64,000 nucleotides of DNA from Aporrectodea caliginosa (GCA_020284085.1 JACEVL010000837.1:1-64000), one strand, 5' to 3'; counted from the first letter of the stretch, positions 1 to 18,772 are shown. Made by a program: numbers and translations. The notes: generated from the sequence alone by a model not told the origin.

Positions 1-694
1 GCTATATAAATCGAGTACATTTACGTTTACCTAAGAAGGCCTAACTGAAAGGATGTTGGGAGGGGAGATCAGAAGACTAAAATATCTCATAAGTCGGCAG
101 TGCAACAACATTAGGTTTTGACCTGCGTTCGAGTAGCCTAGCTACTTTGGCCCTAATCTGCAAAATTTTCAACCCCGTGTCTCATTTTTGGACAACTAAA
201 ATACTAGGTAGGCCTACAGGCTGCTTATAATATCCACAACGTTCTGCACTAACCTATAGCCGCCTACTTCTGTTTATGTGCGTGTTAATTACTCGCTATC
301 TAGAAACTACTTTACTTAACTACTGATGACGTTAATAATGCTACAGTCAAGCGCCATGTATAGTTTCTTTGTCACTACTCCGTCCTCTTCTATCCAGACT
401 TTTCGGATGGCACAATCCGAACATCGAAATCATGAATTCTAAATATTATTTACAAAGCGCTATTTTAAAGCCAAGAGAAAGGTACCAGCCTATTAATTTT
501 ACTTCGCGAGCACGTAGGCCTACTGCGTCGTGTTATCATATCTATGGTATCTGAGGGTTTTTCCATCAAGATCTATGTTCTCTGGTCTTCGCTGTGTTTC
601 TATGTTTTTGTCCCAAATCTGTGTTTTTCATGGAATTTTCTGAGTGTTTAAAACGTAATTTTTCAGTATTTTAAATGTTTTTAAACTATGTTGA

Positions 695-760
695 GTAGGC
701 TTCTTGAAGGGGCGCTATATAAATTCCTGAAATGAATGAGTGGATGAATGTTGACACTAC
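695..760 (+). repeat. 3' tail of a truncated LINE/SINE
   Basis: The sequence TTCTTGAAGGGGCGCTATAT followed by AAATTCCTGAAATGAATGA matches the tail of the LINE fragment at 52440-52790. The same tail, usually preceded by GAGCGCCTCTGAGTA, ends many short retroposon relics: near 7810, 19480, 33175, 35520, 42120, 43100, 44825, 46440, 46685, 48150, 53975, 56085, 59945, 60050 and 62705, on either strand. Confidence 0.6.
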
Positions 761-1784
761 ACCGCTATTATTATTAATAGGTTCTATGATCTATCATCTA
801 CGGAAAACGTCATTTTTTTCGTAGGGACTCTTGAACTTCTTGTATAATATAGCCTAATGTTCGTATACCGAGAAAGACATTAATATTATTAGGCCTAAGC
901 ATCGACGTACATATAGGCCTATATTGGGCCTAAGACACGTTGAAGTTCAGACACCGGAGTCACACACAGATCGGGTATAGCCTATGTTTTAATGTTTTAG
1001 TAATTTTTTGCTTCATTTGCTTATTTCTACGCAGAGTTAATGCCATGAATCTACAATCCATTTAGCCTACTCTGCTGCACCATTTCATTTTGTGTTGAAT
1101 ATCGGTCAATACGTCAACTGTTCGTTGACAATGTTATTGCTTCCTAGAACTATCCGGCCCAGGTAGGTTAGCGTTGCCCATGCTGCAAAATAATGTACCT
1201 GCGCAATAGCAATATAAATACTAACTTGTCATTGTCAGACCTGCCTAAGAAGTCCATGAGGTCCACTGAGGTTAACTGATAAGATAAGATAAGAATATTC
1301 TTTAATTGACCAAAATTAATGCTATCCGCATTTTGGTGTACATAGGCCTACATGGTAATAAACATATATCATATATTGGACTGATCAGGACAGTCAAATG
1401 TTATAAAATTATAACATTTATAACATATAATCCTATATCCCATATATCATCCTAATGATGAGACTTTCCCTCATCATGCCATCTGCATAGTAGCCTACGA
1501 TTATGGGCCGTGGACGCAGGTGGTAGGCAGTGGCTTTGATCGGCGGGAGCAGGTCATGCAGTAGGCCTACATGGCCTCACCGCTGGGACAGCAGTATAAT
1601 GAGGCTAGAATCCACCACAGCACTAAGCTGTTCAAAGGAGGGAGGGAGTATCCTCGGGGCTCAGAGGTAGCCTAATGGAATCGGATAAGGCGACGCATGA
1701 TGGATAGATAACCCTGGCCAATAAAGCTCCGCCACGCAGAGGAGGCATACAACTGTGGCCAAAGACATATCTATAATGTCCAGA

Positions 1785-1884
1785 CGGACGGACAGACAGA
1801 CAGACAGACATGAAGACGGACAAAAGGACATATACCAGGACAGACAAGCAGAGGATCAGCCAGTGGACTTCCTGGACATGGCAG

Positions 1885-1922
<38 letters not shown>
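1785..1922. repeat. CAGA/GA microsatellite
   Basis: Runs of CAGA and then a pure GA tract. They generate spurious SLSL-type and RER-type reading frames on both strands. Confidence 0.9.
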
Positions 1923-1924
<2 letters not shown>

Positions 1925-2757
1925 CGGCGGACAGATAGAGACAAACAAAGGAACATAGATAACGGGTCAATCTAATATGCTTATGCAAAGAGAATAACGT
2001 ACGGAAACGGAAACAGGTATATGTTTACGGAAACGTGTACACAATGTTTTCGTGCCGCTTGGTTTACCCGGGTCACATTGACCCACTTGATGCAAATTTG
2101 TACGAGACAGTCGGCTCTGTTGATGTTGGGGGGAGGCATTGTGCTGCACAGCAAATCAAGCAGACTACAATATGCGACTATAGCCTATAGGTCTATAGGC
2201 CTAGCCAGCAGATTGGTTGCAAAGGAAGCAATCAATTGAAATATCAAGGCGTTTGCTGTTGTACGTGGAAACCTCCGAAATAAGTAATTGAAGATGTGAA
2301 AGAAGGTCTGTGTTATAAACATTACTCTGAGACATTTGAAAAATAACGTTGAAGTTATAATAGTTATTAATTATTTTAGTGACGACGCATCTTGCTAACA
2401 GTTTCTTTGATGTTACACGTAATTACAGCAATCGTAATTGTATCAGGTAGGCCCCCTATGTGTTTTTGATTTCTGGCGATTTAATTTATGCAACAGACGT
2501 GTAGGCCTACTTCTGCTGTGTTTCATTAGTAATTTTATGTCATTTCCATATTATTCCTGAAAAAATACATTTATACTTTTTTCTAGGTTTTTCGAGGTTC
2601 TAAACTAGGTTTTTCCAAAATGTTGATTGGCAGCCCTGATAGCAGCTGATAGCAGCCAACGAGAAGGCGATCGAGCCGTTGTTTATATGGATACAGTGTG
2701 ACCACTCCTTTGGAATTTTCCCAAAATCTTGGGAATTTGTGGGTCGATTTGAGGGAT

Positions 2758-3022
2758 CTTAATAATATTCTTTTTATTGAAACAATCCGGTTGACAAACC
2801 GCAACCGCGGTTACAGCTAGTGTAGGCTACAGTTATGCAATTGAAACAATTCACAAGAACACAAATGACAGAAGACATAAATCTTAACTACTAACAGAAC
2901 AGACAGCCTGCAATACACGGCGCTAATAGCAGCCTACAAAGCATGTCCGCCTATGGACCTCGATCTCGGTAGGCCTCTCGCTCTCTATGCCAGTGTGTTA
3001 TCCAATGCGCTATCGGGCCCCA
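2758..3022 (-). mobile_element. tRNA-derived SINE, family 1, copy A
   Basis: On the minus strand the element starts GGGGCCCGATAGCGC, continues through a tRNA-like head, has a body containing TTAAGATTTATGTCTTCTGT and ends in an ATT-rich tail. It is the same element as 22630-22895 on the plus strand, matching over about 260 bases. The equivalent place in duplication unit 2 (near 13180) lacks it, so it inserted after the D2HGDH duplication. Confidence 0.85.
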
Positions 3023-3574
3023 AAAATAAAAATCTTGGGATTTTGAATAGTAATATTGGGATTTTCTAAGTAACAGACTAGTTTTTACCGTACATTTCAG
3101 CAGATTAGGAAAAACTCGCTCAGTGGGTCTGTTTGAAAGACGTTTATTATTATTGTTACTTGTAAACATTGCAATTTGTTAATTGTGTGTTATGCTGCGT
3201 TTTTTTCTGGCCAGTTCTTAGCTAGGCATTTTTGTGAATAACTGTGATTGTTTAAAACGCATTTCATGTTATTTTCATCACCACTTTTTCCTTTTCAGTA
3301 ACTTCGAATTTTTGTAACTTGTAACTTTTGGCCAATCTTGGGATTGTTCTGGCAAGAGCTTGGGATTTCAGAAAATGGAGAGTGGTCGCATTGCATGGAT
3401 AATACACAAGGTTGAATTTGTAAATAAAGCGTTTTAAGTTAAATTAAATACACGTAAACATGAAATAATTTCGCAGGCGTTTGTGTTTCACGGCATTTAA
3501 GCTAAGGTAATGCAATGGCTTTTGGTGCAGCACTTTTAACGGTTCGTAATGTGTGTTTTACAAAGTTCCAGGTA

Positions 3575-3820
3575 CGTGTACATAGTCCCGCGGTTGCACT
3601 ATGAAACGAGAGGTCGTAGGTTCAAATCCCCGCTGTGTCGGAAAATCTGTTTCGAGATTTCTACTCTACCTGCGCCCTAGCCAACTCAGCTATAACGAGT
3701 ACACTGTTGGTGGAAAGATAAGACGGCGAGGGAGAGAACTGGCAACACACCCTTGTATTCCGAGGCTAAGAAAATGAAGCCGCTAACACTTCATACCATG
3801 GCTGCCTCTTGGGGCATGGT
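3575..3820 (+). mobile_element. tRNA-derived SINE, family 2 (unit 1)
   Basis: A tRNA-like box B (GGTTCAAATCCCCGC) is followed by a body containing CCAACTCAGCTATAACGAGT, GGCGAGGGAGAGAACTGGCA and CTTCATACCATGGCTGCC. The same element lies at 13870-14155 (inherited with the duplication), on the minus strand at 16715-16995, and as a diverged minus-strand copy at 18025-18260. The part around box A looks deleted here compared with the unit 2 copy. Confidence 0.75.
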
Positions 3821-4221
3821 TAAGGGACTGCTCTTCCTGTTCTTTGATAGTCATACATGCACATTTACACACATAATCACAGTCCTTGCACGGTGTTAAC
3901 TGACAGCCTGAGTATTTAAAATATGCAGAATTCGGGCTGAAACTGCCATGCGATTATTCAAGGTTCAAAGTATCATTGAGTTTTCATTTGATGTTGGCCT
4001 AGTTAGGTTTCACTGGTCGCTACTGCATCTCCGATTTTTGGCATGAATCTATCACCTGTATATGCTCAAAGTACAGATTGCCAGCTCTCTGTGAAGCACC
4101 TAAAACAATAGAGTAGATACCAGTAGAGGTATTATAAGAGTTTCTTAAAAGAGCAACTTTTATATCAACCCTATAAGGAAGCTGAATTTGTTATTCTTGT
4201 AGCTGCTTGAACAGGAAAGTT

Positions 4222-10102
<5,881 letters not shown>

Positions 10103-10414
10103 GTGCCATGGTGGCCGGGTTTTTTGTTCTTTTGTTTTACGTGCCAAACCATCACTTTCGCTAAGAATTGAAGGAAGACTTGTTGCCTCAACTTTTGCCT
10201 CAACTTTTGAGGTGAAATAATAATTTAATTAATATGATTAACTAGGTAAAATTTATTTATTGATTAGTTATGCAATCAACTAATCAATTACTCAATCACT
10301 TGATCATGCATGTAGTTAATTAAATAATAAACATCTATGTAATTAATTATTTAATTAATTAACATTAGCCATATCAGTAAATCAATCAACTAGTTAGTTA
10401 ATTGGTTCTGTATA

Positions 10415-10995
10415 GTTTTGCAATTCATATCAGTGTATATTGGTACTATATGGTTTTGCAATTATCACCAGTGTATTGGTACTATATGGTTTTGCAATTA
10501 ATGCAAGTTAATTGATGCTATATGGTTTTGCAATTAATACAAGTTAATTGATGGTATATGGTTTTGCAATTAATACCGGTGTATTGTGCTATTTGATTTT
10601 GCAATTAATACAAGTTAATTGATGCTTTTTGCTTTCAAGTAGTTAATTAAATAATAAACATCTATGTTATTATTTAATTAACATTAGACAATCAGTAAAT
10701 CAATCAAATAGTCAGTTAATTGATATTGTATGGTATTGCAATTCATATCAGTGTATTGTTACTATATGGTTTTGCAATTAATGGAAGTTAATTGATGCTA
10801 TTATGGTTTTGCAATTAATACCAATGTATTGATGCTATAAAGAAATTATGGTTTTGCAATTAGTACCGGTGTATTTTGCTATATGGTTTTGCAATTAATA
10901 CAAGTTAATTGATGCTATATGCTTTATCAATTAATACCGGTGTAGTTTGCTATATGGTTTTGCAATTAATACAAATTAATTGATGCTATATTGTT
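10415..10995. repeat. Tandem repeat of about 38 bp downstream of D2HGDH copy 1
   Basis: Repeated units contain GCTATATGGTTTTGCAATTA followed by ATACAAGTTAATTGAT, alternating with ATACCGGTGTATT variants. The same array is much shorter behind copy 2 (24605-24800), so it changed length after the duplication. Confidence 0.85.
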
Positions 10996-11733
10996 TTCTA
11001 ATTAATACAGCAGCAACAACAGCAATTATAATAATACCTTTGCCCTGTGGTACCTTGACAAGTGGTATAACCGGTCCAGAATCTAGTATCCTGTGTTGAA
11101 CGCGATAGAAATCAAAGTAGCCCACCCTGTGGCACAGTTAACCTTGCAAGATGAACAGGACAGCCTAATCTAGGCCTTAGGACTCTAGGGGAAGTCCGCA
11201 ACTGCAGACAAGAGGAGGAAATGGTGTGCAGTTGGTCTTTTTAGCAGAGGTCCTTTATGGGTACCCATAGTTAGTTAGGTGACTAGGTCAGTTCTTCCAT
11301 CTCTTGACAACCCTTGTAGTTGTATGGACTTTATACAATTTTTGACTAAGCGTCACGCTGGGCGTCATGGATACCTCCACTGTAGTAGTTTTATAGCGCC
11401 GTTATAATGCACAAGGCATTTGAAAAGAGCCTTAAACCCAACATGAATACTGAAGAGCCCTTGAGTTCACAGAAGAGCTACATGTATTATTATTGAAGAA
11501 AAGCCTGTTTGCCAATTATAGAATTTTTGTAAAGAAAATGTTTTTTAAAGATACACTGTACCAATTAATTGCTTGTACGAACTTGACAGCAAATCAAATC
11601 AACTGAAGAAGGAAAACTACTTCTGAAGGACAGCAAAGAAAATGAAGAATTATCACATGTTTGCATTATCCTAAGTAATCGTTATCCAAGTAAAATGCGA
11701 CAGCAGCATAAAAAAGACACTGCGTTAAAAGTT

Positions 11734-12274
11734 CTGTTCTGTTCTGTTCTCAGCCATCCTCGTTTCGAGGGTAGGCCGCATCATGAATAATATTCCTCCA
11801 GCGTCTCCTGTACGTCTTCCGTGAGTCTTATCAATTCCTCCATTGTCAATCCAGTCCATTCCTTTATGTTGCTCAACCAGTTTTTTCTCGGTCTTCCTCT
11901 TTTCCGATTTCCCGGCATTGTGCCCTGCATGATGTCTTTCTACAAGCATATTCCCTCTCTTCTCATGATGTGTCCGAAGTAACTAAGTTTTCTTTCTTTT
12001 ACCGTCTTCAAGAGACTCCTCTCCACTCCTGCCTCCTCCAGCACCCATTCATTTGTCCGCATTTCCGTCCAAGATATATATTCATGATCAATCTCAGACA
12101 CTTCATCTCGAATGCCTCTATTCTTCTCTACTCCTCCTTCCTCAGTGTCCAACTTTCACAACCATATAATTTTATGGTTATGGAGAGCACTGGTTTGGCC
12201 GGTGGCTATATTATAGCCACCGGCCAAACCAGTGCTCTCCATAACTTGCTCTTTGTTGTTGTTGTTATGTCCTG
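11734..12274 (-). mobile_element. RTE-like non-LTR retrotransposon, 3' fragment
   Basis: Minus-strand translation in pieces gives the C-terminal part of a LINE ORF2: YGCESWTLRKEE, then EAFEMKCLR-like and SWTEMRTNEWVL, then LSYFGHIMRREG, then a basic segment and MEELI-like tail. Frames are broken by indels. The 3' end carries a GTTCT pentamer run. The whole piece is flanked by an 11-bp direct repeat GTTAAAAGTTC (11724-11734 and 12275-12285), a target-site duplication. Its 5' end contains a perfect snap-back palindrome (12177-12245). Confidence 0.85.
12177..12245. repeat. Perfect palindrome with 34-bp arms
   Basis: Arms 12177-12210 and 12212-12245 are exact reverse complements around a single T. 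The left arm is part of the LINE coding sequence and the right arm is its inverted copy, so this is a 5' snap-back or inversion formed at retrotransposition. Confidence 0.95.
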
Positions 12275-13342
12275 GTTAAAAGTTCAGTGCATTTAATATC
12301 GACACCTCAAACAACCTGCAGCCAGACATGTGCCAAACGATGTGTGAAAAAAATCGATGAAAGCATCTACTATAAAATGAACTGAGTATAAGTTCAGCAC
12401 TTAATTACTTCATTTTATAGGCGTTGCTTTCATCGATTAAATAACAATTAGTATAGTTAAAGACGTCAACGGCCATTGTTGTGATAAGATGCCGTTAAAC
12501 TTCGAAATAAATAAATAATACACAAGGCAGCTGTCGATCGCTGTAGTAAAGAGTTATAAAGAGTTGCATTATCCTAAGTAAATAGGTAACCGCACACTCC
12601 GTCGCTATTGTAGGGCCTACGTAGAAACCTCCGAAATAATATTATGTCGTTGTAGATGTGAAAGAAGTAACTAAGTAAGTGTGTTATTTATTAAACGCTG
12701 GCAATAGCACGGTGTTTTACATACAAAGTTATCAAATAACAGAGGACAGATAGAAACTTGAAAAGTACCAGCAGAAAAGTAACGTTGAAGTTATCAATTT
12801 CAGTGACGACACATCTTATTGCTATTAAACAGTTTCATTGATAATATACCTACACTTAAGTGCAACAATCCTATTTGTGACAGGTATGGGTTTTTGATTC
12901 CTGGCGATTTAATTTAATATGTCACAGACGTGTTTCAATATTAATTTGAAGTAACTATTTTCACGTATTCCTGAAAAAGTACCTAGCCTATCTATTTTTT
13001 ATAAGTTTTTCGAGGGTCTATCTAGGTTTTTCCAAAATGTTGACTGGTACCTCTAAAGGTTCTGATAGCAGCCAAGGGATAGCAGCCAACGAGAAGGCGA
13101 GCCGTTGTTTAGATGGTAACAGTGTGACCACTCCTTGGGATGTTTCCCAATATCTTCGGATTTTGGTGTCGACTTCTGATCTGGCGATTTTGAATAGCAA
13201 TCTTTGGATATTTTTCTAAGGTCCACAGACTTGTTTTTACCGGACTTTTCAGCAGATTATAAAACTCGCTCAGTGTCTGAAAGACGTTTATTATTATTGT
13301 TACTTGTGAACATTGTAATTTGTTATAAAGACGTGCTATGCT

Positions 13343-13477
13343 CAGAGGCGAAAATCTATACATAACTTTGGGGGGGACAGAGTACCTACGAGGGCCGGAT
13401 TTGGGGGGGGACAGCAGGGCTTAAGTCAAAACTTTGGGGGGGACTGTCCCCTCTGTCCCCCATGATTTACGCCACTG
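13343..13477. mobile_element. Short hAT-type MITE (G-rich family), copy 1
   Basis: About 135 bp with terminal inverted repeats CAGAGGCGAAAATC and GATTTACGCCACTG. The flank on both sides reads GCTATGCTC or nearly so, as a target duplication. The corresponding site in unit 1 (near 3190) reads TTATGCTGCG without the element, so insertion followed the D2HGDH duplication. Sister copies lie at 43648-43781 and 45921-46063. Confidence 0.85.
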
Positions 13478-13869
13478 CTATGCTCCGGTCTTTTCTTGCC
13501 AGTTCTTAGCTAGGCATTTTTGTGAATAAGTATGCTTGTTAATTAAAACTCATTCATATATTTTCATCACAACTTTTTCTTTTCAGTAATTTGGAATTTT
13601 TTGGCACACTTTTGTTCAATCTTGGGATTTTTCTGGCAAGAGCTTGGGATTTCAGAAAATGGAGAGTGGTCGCACTGGATGGATAATACACATGGTTGAA
13701 TTTGTAAATAAAGCGTTTTAAAGTTATTAAACACACGTAATAATGAAATAATTTCGCATGCGTTTGTGTTTCACGGCATTTAAGGTAAGGTAATGCAATG
13801 GCTTTTGGTGCAGCACTTTCTAACGGTTCGTAATGTGTGTGTTTTACAAAGTTCCAGGCACACGTAGGC

Positions 13870-14160
13870 CTACGCGATAGTCCCGCGGTTAGCGTGTAGG
13901 ACTATGAAACGAGAGGTCATGGGTTTAAATTCCCGCTAGAACAGAAATATGTTTCGAGATTTTTTTCTCTACCTGCGCCCCCTAGCCAACTCAGCTATAT
14001 TGAGTACACTGTCGGTGGAAAGATGACGGCGAGGGAGAGAACTGGCAACCCGCCCTCGTATGCCGAGGCTAAGAAAATGAAGTCGCTAACACTTCATACC
14101 CGTGGCTGCCTGTTGGGGCATGGTTAAGGGACTGCTCTTCCTGTTCTTTGATAGTCATAC
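13870..14160 (+). mobile_element. tRNA-derived SINE, family 2 (unit 2)
   Basis: Orthologue within the duplication of the SINE at 3575-3820. It has a fuller tRNA-like head with box A-like GGTTAGCGTGTAGGAC and box B-like GGTTTAAATTCCCGC, then the same body. Confidence 0.75.
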
Positions 14161-14875
14161 ATGCACATTTACACACATAATCACAGTCCTTGCACGGTGT
14201 TAACTGATAGCCTGTGTGTTTAAAATATGCAGAATTCGGGCAGAAACTGCCATGCGATTATTCAAGGTTTAAAGTATCATTGAGTTTTCATTTGATGTTG
14301 GCCTAGTTAGGTTTCACTGGTCGCTTGTGCATCTCCGATATGTGGCATGAAACTATCACCTGTAAGTGCTGAAAGTACCTGTAGATTGTCAGATCTCTAT
14401 GAAGTGCATAAAACAATAGAGGAGTAACAAGTAAAGGCATCATACAGAGTTTCTTAAAAGAGCAATTTTTATATCAACCCTATAAAGAAGCTGAATTTGT
14501 TATTTTTGTAGCTGCTTGAACAGGATAGTTATGCAGGCGATGTTGACTTCAAAGTTGCTTCAGAAAGTATTTTTCAGCTTCCGTGGCTGCACGAGGAAGG
14601 TTTCATTAAACAAAACTGTTCGCTTCTCGCCCAGTGTCAGGTTTGCCACCACTGGGAAAAACTTGCCACTGACCAGCGTACGTTATCCAAATGTTAAGCG
14701 TTCCAGTTTCAGTGAAGTTACAAGTGGAGTTGTGGCCACGTTCAGGAAAATCATTCCGGAAGCTTCTAGGGTTTTAACGGATCCTGATGAGGTCAGCAGC
14801 TATAACACGGATTGGATGGGACAATACAGAGGTAGGCCATCTACGCTTGTGTCCTTATGTCTTGTGTGTAAAACT

Positions 14876-15435
14876 TGAGAGAGATACAGACACAGAGAGA
14901 GACAGACAACATACAGAGACAACAGACAGACAACAGACAGATATACAGACAGTGAGACAAGCAGAGAGACAGACAGAGAAACAGGGAGGACGGGAGCGAA
15001 GAGGAAGGGAGGGACAGAGGATGGGAGGGGAAAGTGGAGAGGGAGATAGGAAATAGGGATGTAATGGTAATGAGGAGGAAGATAGACAGAGTGTGACTGA
15101 GAGTGGAGAGAGAAACAGAGACATGCAGAGCGAGAGAGACATGGTGATTGGTGGAGAGAGACAGACATAGGCAGAAAGAGTGTCATAAAGTGTGGGAGAG
15201 ACAGAGAGAAATACACAGTGTGGTAGAGAGCAAGAGACAAAGAAAGAGACAGACAGAGACATAGTGCTGATGGAGAGAGAGAGATATATAGGCAGAAAAA
15301 GAGAAAGTGGGAGAGAGTGAGAGGCAGAGAGAAGCGCACAGAGTGGACGAGACAAACAGACAGAGAGACAGACAGACAGATATGAGCGAGATGAGAGAGA
15401 GACATAGAGAGTGAGATGAGAGGACACGACAGACA
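14876..15435. repeat. GA/CAGA-rich tract in intron 1 of D2HGDH copy 2
   Basis: Counterpart of the tract at 4566-5235, slightly shorter. Long antisense frames over it are artefacts. Confidence 0.9.
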
Positions 15436-16714
15436 GATTGGAGGTAATTGGATAGATAACATTTAAATGCTAATTAGTGAAAATCAGAGAGACTATTTAC
15501 ACATTTACACTGTTGGTGTGATTTGTGTTTGAAGGAGCCAGTCAAGTTGTCCTGCGGCCAAAGACAACAGACGAAGTTTCCGCAATCCTGAAATACTGCA
15601 ACGATCGGCGACTAGCCGTAGTTCCTCAGGGTGGCAACACCAGTTTGGTTGGGGGTAGCACCCCAGTCTTTGATGAAGTGATCATCTCCACACAGCTGAT
15701 GAACAATATTATCAGCCTAGACAAAACTACTGGTAATCAGTTTAATTTGTTAGGCAGTCAAATTATCCTGTAATAGAAGTTAATTAGTGTAATGAGTAAG
15801 CATGCTGTCGGATGTATTCAGTAACAAATTAAGCAGTGCTATGAATAATCAGGATGTTAAATTGTTCAGTAACAAAATTAGTCAGTGTTACGAGTAATCA
15901 AGTAGTCCAATTAGTTCCATGAAAAATTAATTAGTGGAATGACTAATGTAGTCAAAGTACACATAATGTAGTGTGTAGGAACACAGCAGTTGTGGCTATC
16001 CTAGATGTGTAGGAGAAAAGACAGGCAGAATCCCTGGCAAAAAATGGAGCTTTGGGCTTTAAAACCTCTGAATCTGTTGCTTTTTGACTTATGACAACTG
16101 CAGTATATACACAAAAATTTTGTTGGGTTTGAATGTATTAAGCTTGCCATGTACAGTGCAGTGTGTTTGCTAGTGCTTCTCATTAAAGAATATTCTTACT
16201 TACTTAAACAAGAACTAAACACAGAAAGAACCTTTGGAACTAGATTTGTAAATCGTACTAATTGGAAATTTAAAAACCTTAATACTAAATGATTAAATAA
16301 TATTCTGTATATCTGAAGATTGGTGTTAGTACAGAGTTCTGTACAAACAGGAGGCTCCCTGTTTGACCTGGTTTGTCTCCAGTTCGATTTTTTAATATCG
16401 GTTCTGCCAATGTGTTTCCAGGCATCCTGGTGTGCCAGGCTGGATGTGTGCTGGAACAGTTGAATGATCATCTGGAAAAGTCTGATCTCATGATGCCGCT
16501 TGACCTGGGGTCGAAGGGCAGCTGTAACATTGGAGGAAACGTGTCAACGAATGCCGGGGGCAAACGACTGCTCAGATATGGATCATTGCATGGCTCGGTC
16601 CTTGGAGTTGAAGCTGTGAGTTTAAAAGTCTAGACCTTCTTAAACAAGTCAATGTAGCATTGTTAAGCTGTTTTAAGTGGAACTCTGAATGCATCAGCTC
16701 AGAAAGTAGAAGAA

Positions 16715-16995
16715 GAAGTGCAGTCCCTTAAGCTGGCCCTGAGGCAGCCATGGGTATGAAGTGTTAGCAACTTCATTTTCTTAGCCTTGGCATACGAGGG
16801 CAGGTGGCCAGTCCTCTCCCTCGCCATTTCATCTTCCCACTGTCAGTGTACTCGTTATAGCTGAGTTTTTTAGGGGACACAGGCGGATCAGAAATCTCTA
16901 ACTGAATTTCTGCCGTGGTAGGGATTTGAACCCCCGACCTCTCATATGACAGTCCAGCACACTAACCACTGCACTACTGAGCACCCAACGACACT
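16715..16995 (-). mobile_element. tRNA-derived SINE, family 2, in intron 3 of copy 2
   Basis: Minus-strand copy of the family at 3575 and 13870. It has box B as GGGGGTTCAAATCCCTACC and the same body, ending near CTTCATACCCATGGCTGCC. Intron 3 of copy 1 lacks it, so the insertion is younger than the duplication. Confidence 0.8.
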
Positions 16996-16999
16996 ATAA

Positions 17000-17640
17000 A
17001 TGCCAGTCATGACGACTAGTAATTGTTGCTGCATGCATATAAGCTTAGAAAATAAATTGTGCAATATACCTGAGTGTGTTTATGTTGAATATCAGTTGAT
17101 GCTATGTCAATGGTGGCTTTGTAACCAACCTTTATGACAGATATTTCTAGGTGAATAAGAACCACAGGAGGAAGTCATAAGTACTGTCGTGGAACACCCC
17201 TCTCTCTCAGTCGTCTAGTTAGACGATTCGAACCCTTCTTCGTGGTGCGAGGGCAGAGGTTTCTGCTCAGGAGGCAAGTAGTCTCGCGTGTCGCTCGAAA
17301 GAGCGCAGGTCCGGCGTCTGGAGTATAGCAGACGGCTTAAGGCGCTCGCCGTTGACGACGTTCTCAAACCAACCAAGACAAGTCAAAGTCACTAGGTTTT
17401 GAACCCGTGTATTGCTGCCAAATCGTCAGCCAACTCTACCACGGTCACACAGACCAGCAACGGCATACAAGACACGCAGTCAATCACCAAGTCACAAAGT
17501 CAGATGCATCGTCTTAACCCCGTCAAGTGCTTCGTATCGACTACTTACTTAAATTCGTTTATTTAACGACGCCGTCATATCGACGATGATTGGCGTTGTA
17601 TCGACTACACAAAGCGTCCTCTATATATACTACTAAGGCG
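17000..17640. other. Inserted, mostly unassigned sequence in intron 3 of copy 2
   Basis: No counterpart in copy 1. It contains another tRNA-like head on the minus strand near 17400-17455 (AGGTTTTGAACCCGTGTATT with a box A-like segment CAGCCAACTCTACC). No coding sequence is supported. Confidence 0.45.
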
Positions 17641-17885
17641 GGGGGGTTACCTCGGGCCGGGCAAAGGTGCAAGAGCCGGCGGGCAAAAGTGCAAGGGCCG
17701 GCGGGCAAATGTGCAAGGCTCGGTGCAAGAGCCGCGGGCAAATGTGCAGAAGCCGGTGCAAGGGCCGGCGGGCAAAAGTGCAAGGCCCACGGGCAAATGT
17801 GCAGAAGCCGACGGGCAAAAGTGCAAGGCCCGGTGCAAGAGCCGTGGGCAAATGTGCAGAAGCCGGACGGGGAAGGGGACATCCA
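17640..17885. repeat. GC-rich minisatellite
   Basis: Irregular units of about 22-25 bp built from GGCGGGCAAAAGTGCAAG and GGGCAAATGTGCAGAAGCC. All six frames are open across much of it, giving several false overlapping ORFs. Confidence 0.9.
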
Positions 17886-18024
17886 AACAGGACCCACACA
17901 TACAAACACAGTGACGGACACAGTGACAAACAGACAGAGAGAGAGAGACAACACCACCCTGTCCGAAACCCATGGACACCAAAGGGAGGCCAGTCCAACT
18001 CCCGGGGAGGGCAACCCCTAAAAA

Positions 18025-18260
18025 CCGCCACAGTACAAAGTGTTAGTAACTTCATTTTTTTCTCAGCCTCAGCATGCAAGGGTGGATGGTCAGTCCTCAC
18101 AATCTGATTTTCCTGCTGAAAGTGTATGGTCAGCTTACACGTTTTATAGAACTGAGTTTATGTGGGGGTGCAAGTGTAGCAGAAAATTTGAAATATATTT
18201 CTGCCCTAATGAGCAATTAAAACCAAACCTCTGTGTTGACATTCTAGCACACTGACCACT
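18025..18260 (-). mobile_element. Diverged tRNA-derived SINE, family 2
   Basis: Shares with the 16715 copy the order GTGTTAGTAACTTCATTTT, CAGCCTCAGCATGCAAGGGT, ATGGTCAGTCCTC and a degenerate tRNA-like head. It is more diverged and therefore older or faster evolving. It abuts the minisatellite at 18250. Confidence 0.6.
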
Positions 18261-18772
18261 TGAATATTGCTCACTAACCACTTTAATATTGCTCACTAAC
18301 CACGTGAATATTGCTCACTAACCACTTGTATATTGCTCACTAACCACGTGAATATTGCTCACTGACCACTTGGAATATTGCTCACTAACCAGGTGAATAT
18401 TGCTCACTAACCACTTGAATATTGCTCACTGACCACGTGAATATTGCTCACTAACCACGTGAATATTGCTCACTGACCACTTGGAATATTGCTCACTAAC
18501 CAGGTGACTATTGCTCACTAACCTCTTGAATATTGCTCACTGACCACGTGAATATTGCTCACTAACCACGTGAATATTGCTCTGACACTGACCACTTGGA
18601 ATATTGCTCACTAACCAGGTGAATATTGCTCACTAACCACGCGAATATTGCTCAGTGACCACTTGAATATTGCTCACTAACCACGTGAATATTGCTCACT
18701 AACCACGTGAATATTGCTCACTGACCACTTGAATATTGCTCACTAACTACTTGAATATTATTGCTCACCTGA
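18250..18772. repeat. Expanded 22-bp minisatellite in intron 3 of D2HGDH copy 2
   Basis: About 23 tandem units of CCACTTGAATATTGCTCACT plus AA, many with CCACGTGAAT, so the palindrome CACGTG recurs. Higher-order alternation of ACTAA and ACTGA endings is visible. The copy 1 array at 6953 has only about ten units. Confidence 0.92.

Larger units (their letters stand above)
1..2261. other. Intergenic sequence left of the D2HGDH duplication
   Basis: No gene is supported here. The short open frames have no coding character. The stretch contains a LINE 3' tail near 695-760, a stretch near 1261-1345 that resembles the one at 6590-6660 (both contain a TTTGGTGTACAT-like core), and a CAGA/GA microsatellite at 1785-1920. 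AGGCCTA-type palindromes are frequent, as in most of the window. Confidence 0.6.
11466..12619. other. Spacer between the two duplication units
   Basis: Unduplicated sequence that holds one RTE-like LINE fragment (11734-12274). It also has an imperfect inverted repeat at about 12350-12441, where ATCGATGAAAGCA is mirrored by TGCTTTCATCGAT. No gene is seen. Confidence 0.6.

Noticed and set aside
17559..18107. Several overlapping 110-155-codon frames on both strands
   Set aside because: Product of the GC-rich minisatellite, which lacks stops in all frames.
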